The notes under the pieces: generated by a model
What the model was told of the DNA's origin: nothing
Database searches by the model: none
The model's input: only the letters and a program-made list of their open reading frames with translations
Program-made: the position numbers and the translations under genes
Part shown: piece by piece, positions 8,373-17,834 of the stretch
Layout: every line of letters starts with the position of its first letter
Numbering within the stretch: position 1 is the stretch's first letter
DNA from: Paramacrobiotus metropolitanus
Lineage: Eukaryota; Tardigrada; Eutardigrada; Parachela; Macrobiotidae
Length of the DNA: 64,000 nt
Assembly: GCF_019649055.1 (NCBI RefSeq)
Contig: NW_026570221.1
Span: 124,001 to 188,000, forward strand
Direction: 5' to 3'

Positions 8373-9101
8373 TCAGCGTTTCTTGGGTCGAAAATGTAAC
8401 TTTATTATCGTGGTACCGGGATGAAACGATACTTCTGTCCCTAAATCATCTGCGAGTTTTAATTCAATGGTCTGAAAGGTGTGTTCGGCAAGTGGCACAT
8501 AAAGCGGATTTTCGTAAATTAATGTAGTCTCGCGTGCGAGAACTGGCGACGGTTGCGATTGTTCGCACGCGAACGGTACCATTGCATCGCCGACGAACCC
8601 GTGCTCAATAATGTCGCAATAAACATGCACAACACGACTCTGTTTGCCCCGTCGTAAGTGGTACGTTTGACCACCGGCACCGGCGTAAAAGTGCTCTTGC
8701 AATAGACCCAGCGCCCTCGTATACTCTGATCCCTGAAACGTGAGCTCGGCATCAGGATTTACCACCAGCTGTGCGGAGCTACCATTCACGTCAATATGTC
8801 CAAAGATGGTGTCTTTGTCACGCAGTAGAAGGTTTATTTTCCGAATTAGTTGATTCTCGTCATTGTATGACTCTTTATTTAAGTACCGACTGTGTCTCGG
8901 CGTAGTCGTGGTTTTAACTAGCACTGCCAAACCCTCAGTAAACCTGAGACGCATCGGTGGTAAAATAATTTCGGAAAGACCGACTTCCCAGTTTCCTTCA
9001 AGATCAATACCTTTGGCTAGCAAAGTTGTGAATTTTCCACAACGATTTGCGGGATAAATATTGTGAGATGCGGAAGACGGTAGTGTCATATAAAAACTCA
9101 T
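8373..9101 (-). CDS. Minor capsid (penton, single jelly-roll) protein
   Basis: 242 residues from the ATG at 9,101, which overlaps the integrase stop (ATGA). The N-terminus SFYMTLPSSASHN, followed by an N-terminal strand pattern (FTTLLAKGIDLEGNWEVGLS), is characteristic of Polinton penton proteins. The C-terminus ends in a basic FRPKKR. It would occupy the five-fold vertices of the capsid. Frame intact; next to the pVI/pX-like and MCP genes, as expected for a capsid module. Confidence 0.88.
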   Translation of the reverse strand: MSFYMTLPSSASHNIYPANRCGKFTTLLAKGIDLEGNWEVGLSEIILPPMRLRFTEGLAVLVKTTTTPRHSRYLNKESYNDENQLIRKINLLLRDKDTIFGHIDVNGSSAQLVVNPDAELTFQGSEYTRALGLLQEHFYAGAGGQTYHLRRGKQSRVVHVYCDIIEHGFVGDAMVPFACEQSQPSPVLARETTLIYENPLYVPLAEHTFQTIELKLADDLGTEVSFHPGTTIIKLHFRPKKR

Positions 9102-10153
9102 TTTAGATCTTCTTTGTTTTCCCAACAGTCGTAAGCGGGGCCGTAACCGTACCAACGTATAAGGTATTGCTGTTTTCCCTTGTACATTCTCTCCCTTAAT
9201 ATACGTGATATACGATGAAACGGTCGCTCGGTCATAATAAATTTTGACAGTTCGCTGGCATAAAAATCTCCATCAATTTTCTCACCTCCTAGGTCCTCCA
9301 AAGCGTAAATGTAATGATTCTGTCGTTTTTTAACTTGTACAATTTTAAAAATTTCTTCAGTGTAATTGGTTTCGTATCCCTTTTCGAACGTCTGCTTGCG
9401 TTTTGCTATACGCACGTGATCCCCTACCTGAAAAATAGGATTTTTTGCTTGTGGCTCTTCTATCATATCTTGACGTATAATGCGCGCTTCATCTACATCC
9501 ACTTGACTGGGGGCAAACCCTGTACTCGAGTGAACAGAATTATTATATAATTTTAAAATCTCAGGTAAAATATCGAGGTACTTGTAAGTATTATTGTCTG
9601 TCATGTACACGTAAAGACGTTCTTTAATTGTTCGGTTAAATCGCTCTACCATGGCACATTTAACATCGTCGTTCTTTGTTGTAAAAAACCTGATATTGTG
9701 ATCAGTAAAAAAGTTTTTCAGTTGTTTATTCACAAATTCTTTACCGTTATCGCTTTGACAGCGCAGTGGTCGATCAGATTCTTTATAAATATTACATAGA
9801 GCACGAATAATTTTTTCGGGTTTCTTTGATTTGACGGGCTCGGCCCAGCCGTAGCGAGAAAAACAATCGACACATGTCAGTAAATACTTAACGTCTTTAT
9901 TGTCATTCACAAATTTTTGCATATCTGCCAAGTCAATTTGGTGCTGGTCACCAATATTAAATGATAAAATCTTCCGACGTTTAAATTTTGACCGAAAAGG
10001 TTTATGTTGAGTATAAGCGTCTTTACTTTGCAAATACTCTTCCACTTGCTGACGAGAAAATCCATGATTTTGCGCTTCCCGGTACAAACGCTCGATGCCT
10101 CCCAGACTACCAGGATTAGAAGCATCTAGATAAATATTGTCCAGTGTTGCCAT
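9098..10153 (-). CDS. Retrovirus-like integrase with C-terminal chromodomain
   Basis: 351 residues from the ATG at 10,153 (TAATG overlap with the upstream gene). Catalytic DDE residues are visible: QIDLADM (D), CQSDNGKEF (D) and VERFNRTIKERL (E). An N-terminal substrate-binding region with DASNPGSLGGI and SKDAYTQHKPF precedes the core. A chromodomain (about 310-351, FHRISRILRERM...YLIRWYGY...CWENKEDL) ends the protein and could target insertion to modified chromatin. It inserts element ends into host DNA. The frame is fully open, the best-preserved core gene here. Confidence 0.96.
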   Translation of the reverse strand: MATLDNIYLDASNPGSLGGIERLYREAQNHGFSRQQVEEYLQSKDAYTQHKPFRSKFKRRKILSFNIGDQHQIDLADMQKFVNDNKDVKYLLTCVDCFSRYGWAEPVKSKKPEKIIRALCNIYKESDRPLRCQSDNGKEFVNKQLKNFFTDHNIRFFTTKNDDVKCAMVERFNRTIKERLYVYMTDNNTYKYLDILPEILKLYNNSVHSSTGFAPSQVDVDEARIIRQDMIEEPQAKNPIFQVGDHVRIAKRKQTFEKGYETNYTEEIFKIVQVKKRQNHYIYALEDLGGEKIDGDFYASELSKFIMTERPFHRISRILRERMYKGKQQYLIRWYGYGPAYDCWENKEDLK

Positions 10154-11121
10154 TATGCGTAGCTGAGCCAACCACCCTTCTGTGTCTTTTGCTTCTTTTT
10201 AGGAGGACCAGTAGATTTTGTGGTTTTACGCCTTAATAAGTCATAGCTCTTTTCAACGCCATTCTTGAGGGGGCGTGTTTCCGTTGGTTCTGTATACGTC
10301 AACGCTTTGAGTGTCGGAGCCGCTGGTAAGGACTTTGAAGTTGATGGGGCGGGCAAAGCATTTAAATTTTCCGGTACAGGTAAGGCCTGTGAAGTCGAAG
10401 GGGCCGGTAAAGCCCTGGATGTAATCGCTTTTCTATCGGGAACCTTATACGGAGCCGCTTTTTTGCTGCGTGTAATTGGACCAGAGCTTCGCGGTGCAAC
10501 CACAACGTCAGTCCGGTCTGTAGGTAGCGACACGGGAAGTGGTTCGTATTCGGGAGGTACATACTCCAATGACCCATCATCAGGAAACTCTACGACGGGT
10601 GAGGATGGTAGCTTCTTTTTTGGTTTTTGCCCTTTGGATATTGGCTTGGGGCGTGGACTTTTATACACATGTTTTACCAGTGTCTCTCTAGGTACATATT
10701 GTGGTACGTATTGTACAACTGAATCACGTTCGATATACTGTACAACGGGATCGCGCTCGATATACTGCACAATAGGTTCGCGTTCAATATATTGTATTGT
10801 GGGCTCACCTTGGATATATACCGGCTCACTTGGTAGATACTGAATAACCGGAGGTTCGGTCGCTTGTGTTGATCCATCAGTAAGTAGGGGCGCAGCTTGA
10901 GTACCATAGTTTCTTTGCGAAGGCACGCTTGGTATGTGTTCGTTAACTTCAGATCTTATAACCCGTGGTTCATAGTCTGCAGGCTTAGTCTGATACGCGG
11001 CTCGAGCCAGCAAATCATGAGTCATGGCACTACGAATTTCTTCAGCCTTTTTCCATGATGTGGATTTAGTCTTGCCGGGCGCAGAAAATTCGGACTCTGG
11101 CACAAGAACGTAGGTCTTCAT
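10153..11121 (-). CDS. Proline-rich repeat protein of the Polinton gene chain
   Basis: 322 residues, low complexity. The N-terminal part is polar. Residues about 90-150 carry a roughly 9-residue repeat (VQYIERDPV and variants). The middle is Pro/Lys-rich, and a second repeat of LPAPSTS type lies near 235-280. The C-terminus is basic and ends KGGWLSYA. It begins in an ATGA overlap with the upstream ORF and ends in TAATG with integrase. No enzyme motif. Position suggests a virion-associated scaffold or core protein, but the function is unknown. Confidence 0.7.
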   Translation of the reverse strand: MKTYVLVPESEFSAPGKTKSTSWKKAEEIRSAMTHDLLARAAYQTKPADYEPRVIRSEVNEHIPSVPSQRNYGTQAAPLLTDGSTQATEPPVIQYLPSEPVYIQGEPTIQYIEREPIVQYIERDPVVQYIERDSVVQYVPQYVPRETLVKHVYKSPRPKPISKGQKPKKKLPSSPVVEFPDDGSLEYVPPEYEPLPVSLPTDRTDVVVAPRSSGPITRSKKAAPYKVPDRKAITSRALPAPSTSQALPVPENLNALPAPSTSKSLPAAPTLKALTYTEPTETRPLKNGVEKSYDLLRRKTTKSTGPPKKKQKTQKGGWLSYA

Positions 11122-11438
11122 TTTGTTACAAATGATGCAACTAGTGTTCCTAGAATTGGAAGTAGAGCAGCTAAGAATCCTCCTTTTTGCGCTGAAATTG
11201 TTCGCTTTTTAACGTGTGAAAGTTTTCTGTCGGCTAAACGCTTAATTATCGGGGCAAAACGTCGTGCTCTGGCTAAATCAACTTTACTCAAAGCCGTTGG
11301 TTGCTTCACCAAATTTAAACAAGCTTCTTCAATTGCTAAAATTTGTTTTTTAGAAGCAACCTGTAAAAAATATCTACGCTGTCTTGGATTCATAATTTCC
11401 AAAGCGCGTAGTATACTGAGAACGTCTTCTGGATTCAT
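11118..11438 (-). CDS. Small Polinton protein with hydrophobic C-terminal tail
   Basis: 106 residues. A helical, basic body (RALEIMNPRQRRYF, KRLADRKLSHVKKR) is followed by QKGGFLAALLPILGTLVASF, a Gly-led hydrophobic tail seen in small proteins near Polinton integrase/ATPase genes. Probably a membrane-interacting virion component. ATGA overlaps at both ends link it to the ATPase and the Pro-rich protein. Frame intact. Confidence 0.7.
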   Translation of the reverse strand: MNPEDVLSILRALEIMNPRQRRYFLQVASKKQILAIEEACLNLVKQPTALSKVDLARARRFAPIIKRLADRKLSHVKKRTISAQKGGFLAALLPILGTLVASFVTK

Positions 11439-12069
11439 TTTTCCACGTATATTTTCCGGTAGTCAAATATGTTTGACTGTAGCCTTAGCTTGTCAGGTGT
11501 ATCAGGACGCAGATTTATTACCAAATAACCAAAAGGTGCCTTTATAGCCTTTTTGTATGCTTCACACAAATGCGGCATACCTAGCTGGCGAGAAAGTAGT
11601 TTAATCTGTTGTACATCACGTACAGATTTAAATAAAATTAAATATTGTGAGTTAAGAGAGATATCTCTCATGCTTTTGCCTTGTTTGTATAAATTTTGCG
11701 ATATAAAGATAACGGAAACATTTTTATGATGCACATCTCTAGTAAATATTGTCGAGCACTTTGCGTTTTTTGATATTTCTTCCATGAGATCATCAAGAGT
11801 AAGTAGCGTAGGCGTATTTCTATCGAAAAAATTCTCATCTTCCAAAATTTTTTTCATTCCCGGCAGCAATTCGATGGATTATCAAAATTATTGAATGCCT
11901 CTTGCCATGTACCGTACGCATATACTATACGTATGGGCGCGGGTGTGAAATTATTGGGAATACTCCGTAAAAGTTGCATCGTAAATGTCGATTTTCCGGA
12001 CATAGTTGGACCAGAAATATAAAGCGAACAAGGAGTTTTAAATCTGAAATCAAAAGTCACCTTTTCCAT
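11435..12069 (-). pseudogene. FtsK/HerA-type genome packaging ATPase, one frameshift
   Basis: The motor that would pump element DNA into capsids. The ATG at 12,069 leads to Walker A (SGPTMSGKSTF). A single-base loss near 11,870 shifts the frame. The second segment then has Walker B-type TLLTLDDLMEE and the sensor-like VIFISQN, ending at 11,435 in an ATGA overlap. About 210 codons in total, normal for the family. The first 70 bases lie inside the right TIR and recur at 1,463-1,532. The frameshift could be a sequencing error. Confidence 0.9.
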
Positions 12070-12212
12070 TTTAAAAAACTCCGTTTTCAGACCGCTATTT
12101 GTATGCTTTATCTATGAGAAATTTTTTTCAAGAAACTCCTGATTTTGACTTTGAAAAACTCTTGTATCGATTCAGATTCTGGAGTTTTCAGTTGAAGAAT
12201 CTAGGAGTTTTA

Positions 12213-12710
12213 TTATAAATTCAAAACTTCTCGAATTTGCTCCGAAGAAGTACAACCAAGGACTACACAGCTACCAGTATGGAAAATATGAATGGTAGCG
12301 TACGAAAGCCTTAATTTTAGTGCTGGAAACAGCTCTGGCTCTAGTAGACGTTGCACGGAGAAGTTTTTTGCTTTCTCGTAAAGCTTTACCAAGTTAACGT
12401 TCTGTGTATGCTTGTACGTGCAAACGGTATTTGCGACACTGCTGTCCTTAATGTTTAATTCTATGCCTTGAGTATAAAGCATCATTTGATAACATTTTAG
12501 AAGTGAATACGACCCTGTAATACTTTTAGCACCGTTTATTATAGCCTTACCATTAGGGAATAATTGACAGAACGTTTTGTTTTCTAAACTTAAAGTGACA
12601 GAATTAAATCCTTTAACAGACTTTGTATTAAGTGGAAATGATTTCCAAACTTTCTCCAAACAAATCGCTTTGTCGAATTGGACGGAAAGAATGACGTTAC
12701 GGATATCCAT
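12213..12710 (-). pseudogene. TBP-like factor, right TIR copy, C-terminally frameshifted
   Basis: Inverted copy of 821-1,360. It is identical in both lobes, including all four groove-inserting Phe positions. A T-run of 4 instead of 5 changes EVFEF to EVLNL and stop, removing the last 14 or so residues of the final helix. It may be partly functional or reflect a homopolymer error. Confidence 0.75.
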
Positions 12711-12748
12711 GGCTACGAGCATTAATTGCGACAGTGTCAACTTGGAAC

Positions 12749-12757
12749 CTTTATATA
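12749..12757 (-). promoter_or_regulatory. TATA box of TBP-like gene, right TIR
   Basis: TATATAAAG on the minus strand, the mirror of 774-782 and 39 bases before the ATG at 12,710. Confidence 0.6.
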
Positions 12758-12964
12758 CCTTTCAAGTTAAGACTGTCACAAATAATGGCTTCTAAGCCTT
12801 TTTTCTTTTCACGACAAACAGAACAGAGTAAATGCTAAGTAAGATATGCTAATAAAAATTGAAGCATCCAGTCAGACAACAATATCCCGGCCCCAGTGCT
12901 GGATGTAGATTTCCTCCATGAGATTGATAAATCCCTGATATCGTAGTTGAATGGTGCGCCGAGG

Positions 12965-13514
12965 TTAAGAGAAACGGATCATGCGTCCGTATTTCGGGTG
13001 GATGCTGACAGTAACATCCACACAGCCCTGACCCGGCAGAGAAAACTTTTCAGCACCCTTGTCGATAATGGCCCGGTCCATACAATCCTGCAGTGTCCCG
13101 TTTCTAATCATCCCCAACAAACAGTTGATATCGGCATACACCAGGCGAACTCCTTTGTCCATGGCCTTCTTCAGCCCAGAACCGTCCGGTTTGGCATCGA
13201 ACACTAGAAAGAAGCAAACATCCTTCGGATTCCAAAACATACTAACTACAGCGTTGATTTTGTAGATAGTAAAATCTTCATGCACCCCCAAAACTTCCAA
13301 AGCCCGTACTAAAGCCATTTTGATGTGAACAGGAGAGCGGTCGACATCAAACTAAATGTTCTTTGAAATGTAGTTACGCTTGAAGACTTACGATGTTGAA
13401 ATTCCGCTGGCGAAAGAACTCGACTGGCGATGGAGCGCCAGTGACGTCGTAGACGCTGTATTTGGACAGTGTATCGATGTACTTTGTTTCTAAGCGGTAA
13501 AGCAAAGCCTCGTC
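12965..13514 (-). CDS. TIR-encoded unidentified spliced gene, right copy (open)
   Basis: Two segments in one frame: 13,514-13,392 and 13,351-12,965. They are separated by a 40-base phase-0 intron (GTAAGT to TTTAG). The first segment reads YIDTLSKYSVYDVTGAPSPV and onward to FFRQRN. The second includes DVDRSPVHIKMALVRALEVL, FLVFDAKPDGSGLKKAMDKG and PGQGCVDVTVSIHPKYGRM. About 170 residues visible. The frame is closed by TAG just upstream of 13,514, which could be an intron acceptor (GCATAG), so a further 5' exon may lie to the right. The ATG at 13,318 gives a 117-residue alternative. Not recognised; no known motif. Confidence 0.5.
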
Positions 13515-13531
13515 CTATGCAATTTTCCACA

Positions 13532-13790
13532 CGTCACCGTTCGTTTGGTCGTTGGCAAGCGAAACAATGGCCTATGCATTTGTCGTCTTGATAAGCCGTT
13601 ATTCAAAAACTAGTTTTGTATATTTGACGCTTACGCGAACTTCTCGGTACCATTGGAAAACTGCTGGATGAAGTTTGTCTGTGGTTATTTGGATAACAAA
13701 CAATGCGATTATTGTGATAATTGGTCTAATTGGTCTGATTCAATGGTGCACGGGTTAGGTAACCGCCGACCAAGTAATCTTCACGGTGGG
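13532..13790. other. Sequence beyond the measurable TIR
   Basis: No supported gene. It could be host DNA or the outer part of the TIR; the left partner lies outside the window. A 5' exon of the TIR gene could be here but none is evident. Confidence 0.4.
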
Positions 13791-13794
13791 CTGC

Positions 13795-13990
13795 CATATC
13801 AGCGGTCCTGTCTCGGCCTCAGTCTCGGTTTAAGAGCAAGCAGACAGACTAGCGGTCCTGCCTCGGTCTCAGTCTCGGCTTAAGAGCAAGCAGCCAGACT
13901 AGCGGTCCTGTTTCGGGCTCAGTCTCGGTATTGGAGGTGGAGTCAGCCAAGCAGAGTAGGCAGCCAGACTAGCGGCCCTGTCTCGGCCTC
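13795..13990. repeat. GC-rich minisatellite, about 55-bp units
   Basis: Repeats of GACTAGCGGTCCTGTCTCGG followed by CCTCAGTCTCGGTTTAAGAG and AGCAAGCAGCCA, at least four imperfect copies. It merges into the CCAAT array. Confidence 0.8.
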
Positions 13991-13997
13991 AGTCTCG

Positions 13998-14185
13998 GTT
14001 TCGACCAATCAGAGATGCTGCCGGACTAGCGGCCCTGTCTCGGCCTCAGTCTCGGTTTCGACCAATCAGAGCGAGGGGCGCGTCTGGCCAATCAGAGAGG
14101 AGGCGTGTCTGACCAATCAGAGAGGAGGCGTGTCTGACCAATCAGAGAGGAGGCGTGTCTGACCAATCAGAGATGCTGCCGGACC
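13998..14185 (+). promoter_or_regulatory. Array of six CCAAT boxes (25-bp minisatellite)
   Basis: GACCAATCAGAG recurs with CCAAT at about 14,004, 14,062, 14,088, 14,113, 14,138 and 14,163. The last four gaps are 25-26 bases, with unit GACCAATCAGAGAGGAGGCG plus TGTCT. CCAATCAGA matches the NF-Y consensus. Whether it drives transcription is unknown. Confidence 0.6.
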
Positions 14186-14189
14186 AGTG

Positions 14190-15320
14190 CACATACTACT
14201 GACGTTTCGTCGACACCGACATCCGCTGGGGCACTTGCTGTCATTGCGACAATGCGTTACCGCGGGACATCGTGCGTAGCGTCGGTGGCCTGCAGTAAAA
14301 TTACTTTGTGATACCTTTGCGCTGCTACCGATACTTATGGCTACTGAGAATAGCTACGGTCGGACTTACGCAACGATGCTTCAGTGTAAATTCCTCCCAT
14401 CAGGGTGCCGATATGGTTTTGCGCAAAGGAGATTTCCATGGCACCAAATGCAGTGTCCTTTGAGTTTTCCGCTTGAGGAACGCGCGTCAAGACGTCCTAA
14501 TACGAATAATTATGTTAACGAACTCTGCGAACCATCTTAACGACCCAAAGCCAGAAACCTATCTATATAAGCAAACGAATGCAATATTTTCCTGTATTTG
14601 GCGAACTTACCACCACCAAAACCACGAAAGCCATATAAAAGATGGCTAGGGATTGAAAATGCATGATTGAAATAATTAAAAACCAAATCAATAACCAAAA
14701 AACTAACTCTACTCGAGCAAGAGCCAAGGTATGTAGTTGCCGATTATAATGGTTTAGTAGAGTCAGGTATGTATTGCCAGATGCAAGAGTTATAGTTTTC
14801 TAATCGTATAGCCGTTTGAGTCGCCCATTATGATAAGTGCATGAGAGAGGGTCGTTTGAGTGAACTGTCTATATCTAAATCATTATAATCCAGAAACCGA
14901 ATTTCCTTCGGTTTTTTTTTAGAATTGATTAAGCAAGAATACGGTTTGAAGTACTTTAAGTTTTTAAAAAAAACTGAGCCATTTTTTTGGGTTGCGCTGT
15001 AAAGAATTCCGTGACGAAAGTGATTTTGTCACGTCACCGAAGTCACTGCACTACACCGCAAAGCGACATTTTGCACATGAGTCGTTTATACGACGATGGC
15101 GCAGCCGCACGAGTTGGCAGTGACCGCGTTTCTGGCATAGTGCAGCGGCTTCGGTGGCGTGGCTTCTATCGCTATCACCACGGATTTTTTTACAGCACAA
15201 TAGCAAAACAGGCTGAAACATTCTTAAAGATTTCAAGTACTCTGCGAAGAGTGCGTACTCCTTGCTTTGAAGAAAAAAACCAAAAACACTCGGTTTCAGG
15301 AACGACTGATGGACCATTTC
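14190..15320. other. No supported gene
   Basis: Mixed-composition sequence with short non-conserved frames only. The stretch 14,820-14,960 (ending in CCGAATTTCCTTCGG and poly-T) resembles 63,180-63,290, so it is probably part of a dispersed repeat. Confidence 0.4.
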
Positions 15321-15322
15321 AG

Positions 15323-15367
15323 TGGTCGTTTCAGTGGACCATTTTAGATGGTCCACTGAAACGACCA
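15323..15367. repeat. Perfect 20-bp inverted repeat, 5-base spacer
   Basis: 15,323-15,342 (TGGTCGTTTCAGTGGACCAT) is the exact reverse complement of 15,348-15,367. It forms a strong hairpin, and half-copies of the arm lie just upstream. Possibly the end of a small transposon or part of the neighbouring CGGCC-type repeat. Confidence 0.85.
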
Positions 15368-15424
15368 TCGCTCATGCACTTCACTCGCTCATCGCTCGAC
15401 CACAGTGGCCCACTCTAACCGCTT

Positions 15425-15525
15425 CCGATCACTTCGGCCGAGTTGGATTTCGGCCGCACAGGATCTCTTCGGCCAGCAGTCACTTCGGCCACCGCTATTT
15501 TGGCAGCTGCACATTTCGACCATCA
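15425..15525 (-). repeat. GGCCGAAGTGA-type motif cluster 1
   Basis: Several copies of (A/T)(C/T)TTCGGCC, the complement of the GGCCGAAATGA / GGCCGAAGTGA motif found at 23.86-23.97, 24.49-24.63 and 60.87-60.92 kb. Confidence 0.7.
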
Positions 15526-15529
15526 GTTT

Positions 15530-17095
15530 TCTTAAGTTTTTTAAGTATATTAGATTTTGCATGCCAACATATGTCATTGCGCTGTCCTGTCATCTCTAAT
15601 GTGGTATTTGCATGTTTAGTACGAGTATCTGGCCGGTAATTTAAAACGAGCCCGACGCTCATATCGTAACAGGTTTATCGTGCTCGGTCTCTTAGTTTTG
15701 CTCGGATTAATCGTCGGCCTCAGCTTCTTCGGGAGGTTTCACCTCGTGTCTGCGATAAATCCCTAACCTCTATGATGCTGATGATCATTTGCTGGATTTT
15801 ATATAATTTTTAAACTTTCTCCAATGAGCCTTAACCGTGTGCACGACCACCACACTATTTCCCTGTACAGCGATTGCGCAGGCAAAATTTCAGAAGAGAG
15901 TTAGACATAGACATATACAGGAGCACACGCCGTTTACGCTTGTATTACATTTTCTTGAGCTACAATACAGATATTTCAGCCGTAAGCTGCATATAAATTG
16001 TCCAGGAAAATATAAACTGAGCAATACAAAAAGAGTTTTACCGGAAATATCTAAATTCCTACTGCAGAATCAACTCGCGGACATCCTCGTTTAGGATGCT
16101 TAAAAAAATTATTCATGTGCTATGGTCAATAGAGCGTGGCCAGAACCAAATTTAGAAATAAATTCTACAATATTATGGCAATCCCACCAAGAAAATTGTG
16201 AAAACAGGAGTCAGTGAGACTGTCATCTCAAAAGTCAGCTCAGAGGAAGGTTGCACCAGCAGTGCCTGCGTGTGGCAGGTTTGAGTTGCCGAGAGCTGTT
16301 TCGGGGAAGCATAGATAGCAAATCGTTGTAGGGTACTAATAATGAGTTACTAATAATTATTATTCTACTTGTACTCATCGAACTGGCGGAGCCTGGCATT
16401 GCACAATTATACTTTATCTGATAGGATCATTGCGTTATCACTAGGCTCAGATGCTGCCTTTAAACGTCGTACTATCAGAATATTATATTGATCGTATCGA
16501 GCAATCCTACAGTATGTAGGTATTGTACCTCGTATTATAAGTACTCGTACTAATCCTGCGTGATCGAAAGCGCCCGTATCTGTTTGGCTGCTTCTAGTTT
16601 ATATCTATACTAAGCGTTTCGCCATTTCTTTTGAGATAATATTATGCGAATTGCGCGTGTAGTATCTACAGTAGAAAATCTTGCTTTTGTTGTTTCTACT
16701 GTTTCCTTCGTACTGATTGCCCAGTGACGTTATAAGTCTGATAGCGTAGAATGCCGTGCATTTCCTATTGGCTACAGCACCATTGCTGTCGTGAAAAGAA
16801 AAGTACACTGAATGCAGGTAATTCGAACAATCGTAGGCGAAATCTGTTACTGGGATTTTAGATTTTCATGAAACAGGTAAGTAAACTGCAAGTGTAACTT
16901 GTTTGTAAAGGCTTTACAGTAGATGGCAATATCAACCGCTTTAAGGCCCCACCGAGAAACGACAACGAGCAATTTGTAACGTTTCCACGCTTTTCCACCG
17001 AGCCGATTACGCATGACCACTGACCAGTTGCATGCTGTATTTTGCGACCAACCGCCCGCCGGTCGACTACACCCCCCAACATTGAACCGCCATTC
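15530..17095. other. No supported gene
   Basis: Only short frames without recognisable motifs; AT-rich in 16.3-16.8 kb. Confidence 0.4.
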
Positions 17096-17100
17096 AGGGA

Positions 17101-17832
17101 TTGCTTCTACGTTGCAGCTCAGAAGCTACACCCGAGGAAGTCCATCGACAAGCCGTGGCATTGGCTAAGCCGCCAATAAAACCGGTTGCCATCAGTGTAC
17201 TATTAAAGAATCTACTAGACGGCGAACACATCAGCTGGGCTTACCTTTCTCCAGTGCGCGACCAGACGGTTAGTATGCAGCTCTACCTGTGGCAGCCATC
17301 GCGCACCACGGGCAAACTGTCAGCACTGCGCATGCCGAATCTGCTGGAATTTTGCTCCACTGACTGTTAAAAATTTGGAAGTCAGGTGGGGTGAATTCTG
17401 GCATCCAGCAAGCTCCGGATTATCCAGTTCCTGAACACAACGCTACACTTTCTGGAGCCGGAAACATTCACGGATCTGTCTGTGTTGCGCTTTCTGACTT
17501 TGGAGCACGGTTTCAGCGGAATGGAAATTTTCGAAATGCCGGTCAGGGAGAATCTGGAACGGCTGCAACGTGGTTGCGAATACGAATGGTTCCGACAGTG
17601 TTGGTGCGTTAATGGCTTATTACAGCAGGCCAAAATAGGGGAAATATAATGCCTTCCTTTTAATTCTTGGGCCAGCCGAGACTTCACCAAAGGATGACAT
17701 ATTCCTCCCCGTCGACTGTGCCGCAACGGTGATTCCCATCAGATCCGCCGCCATTGACTTCGTCCAGGAAGTCTATTATGTTAACGAGAACTCACCTACG
17801 GTTAAAACCGCTAAAATAAAGTGTAACTTTTA
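17101..17832 (+). pseudogene. Broken leucine-rich-repeat (LRR) gene, paralogue of 26.8-27.7 kb
   Basis: Segments in different frames match the LRR gene at 27,657-26,765 in order. TTGKLSALRMPNLLEFC corresponds to STGKLNDLRLSNLLQYS. KLRIIQFLNTTLHFLEPETF corresponds to the SLKVITFGNSTIV-LQENTF stretch. CEYEWFRQCW corresponds to CDWVWFRKWW. FLPVDCAA corresponds to YLPVDCAA near the end. A stop near 17,370 and several indels break the frame. Opposite orientation to the intact gene. Likely a dead tandem-inverted duplicate. Confidence 0.7.
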
Positions 17833-17834
17833 AG

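Larger units (their letters stand above)
1..13531. mobile_element. Maverick/Polinton DNA transposon (decaying copy)
   Basis: Identified from a full Polinton gene set between long inverted repeats: protein-primed family B DNA polymerase, retrovirus-like integrase with chromodomain, FtsK/HerA-type packaging ATPase, adenain-like protease, double-jelly-roll major capsid and penton-like minor capsid. The window opens inside the left TIR, so the left end and its target-site duplication are not visible. The right end is at least 13,531 and could extend through the minisatellite to about 14.2 kb. Integrase, minor capsid and the small virion-type proteins are open. Polymerase, ATPase, capsid and protease carry stops, frameshifts or truncation, so this copy should not be autonomous as assembled. 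Gene order and families are clear; only the outer boundaries are uncertain. Confidence 0.95.
12000..13531 (-). repeat. Polinton right terminal inverted repeat
   Basis: Inverted partner of 1-1,532. The inner boundary at 12,000 falls within the Walker A region of the ATPase gene, so this arm holds the natural context (ATPase, TBP-like gene, unidentified gene) and the left arm looks like the copy. Matching beyond 13,531 cannot be tested because the left arm runs off the window. Confidence 0.95.

Noticed and set aside
10265-10843. 192-codon plus-strand ORF opposite the Pro-rich protein
   Set aside because: Low-complexity antisense shadow produced by the repeats; the minus-strand frame fits the overlapping gene chain.
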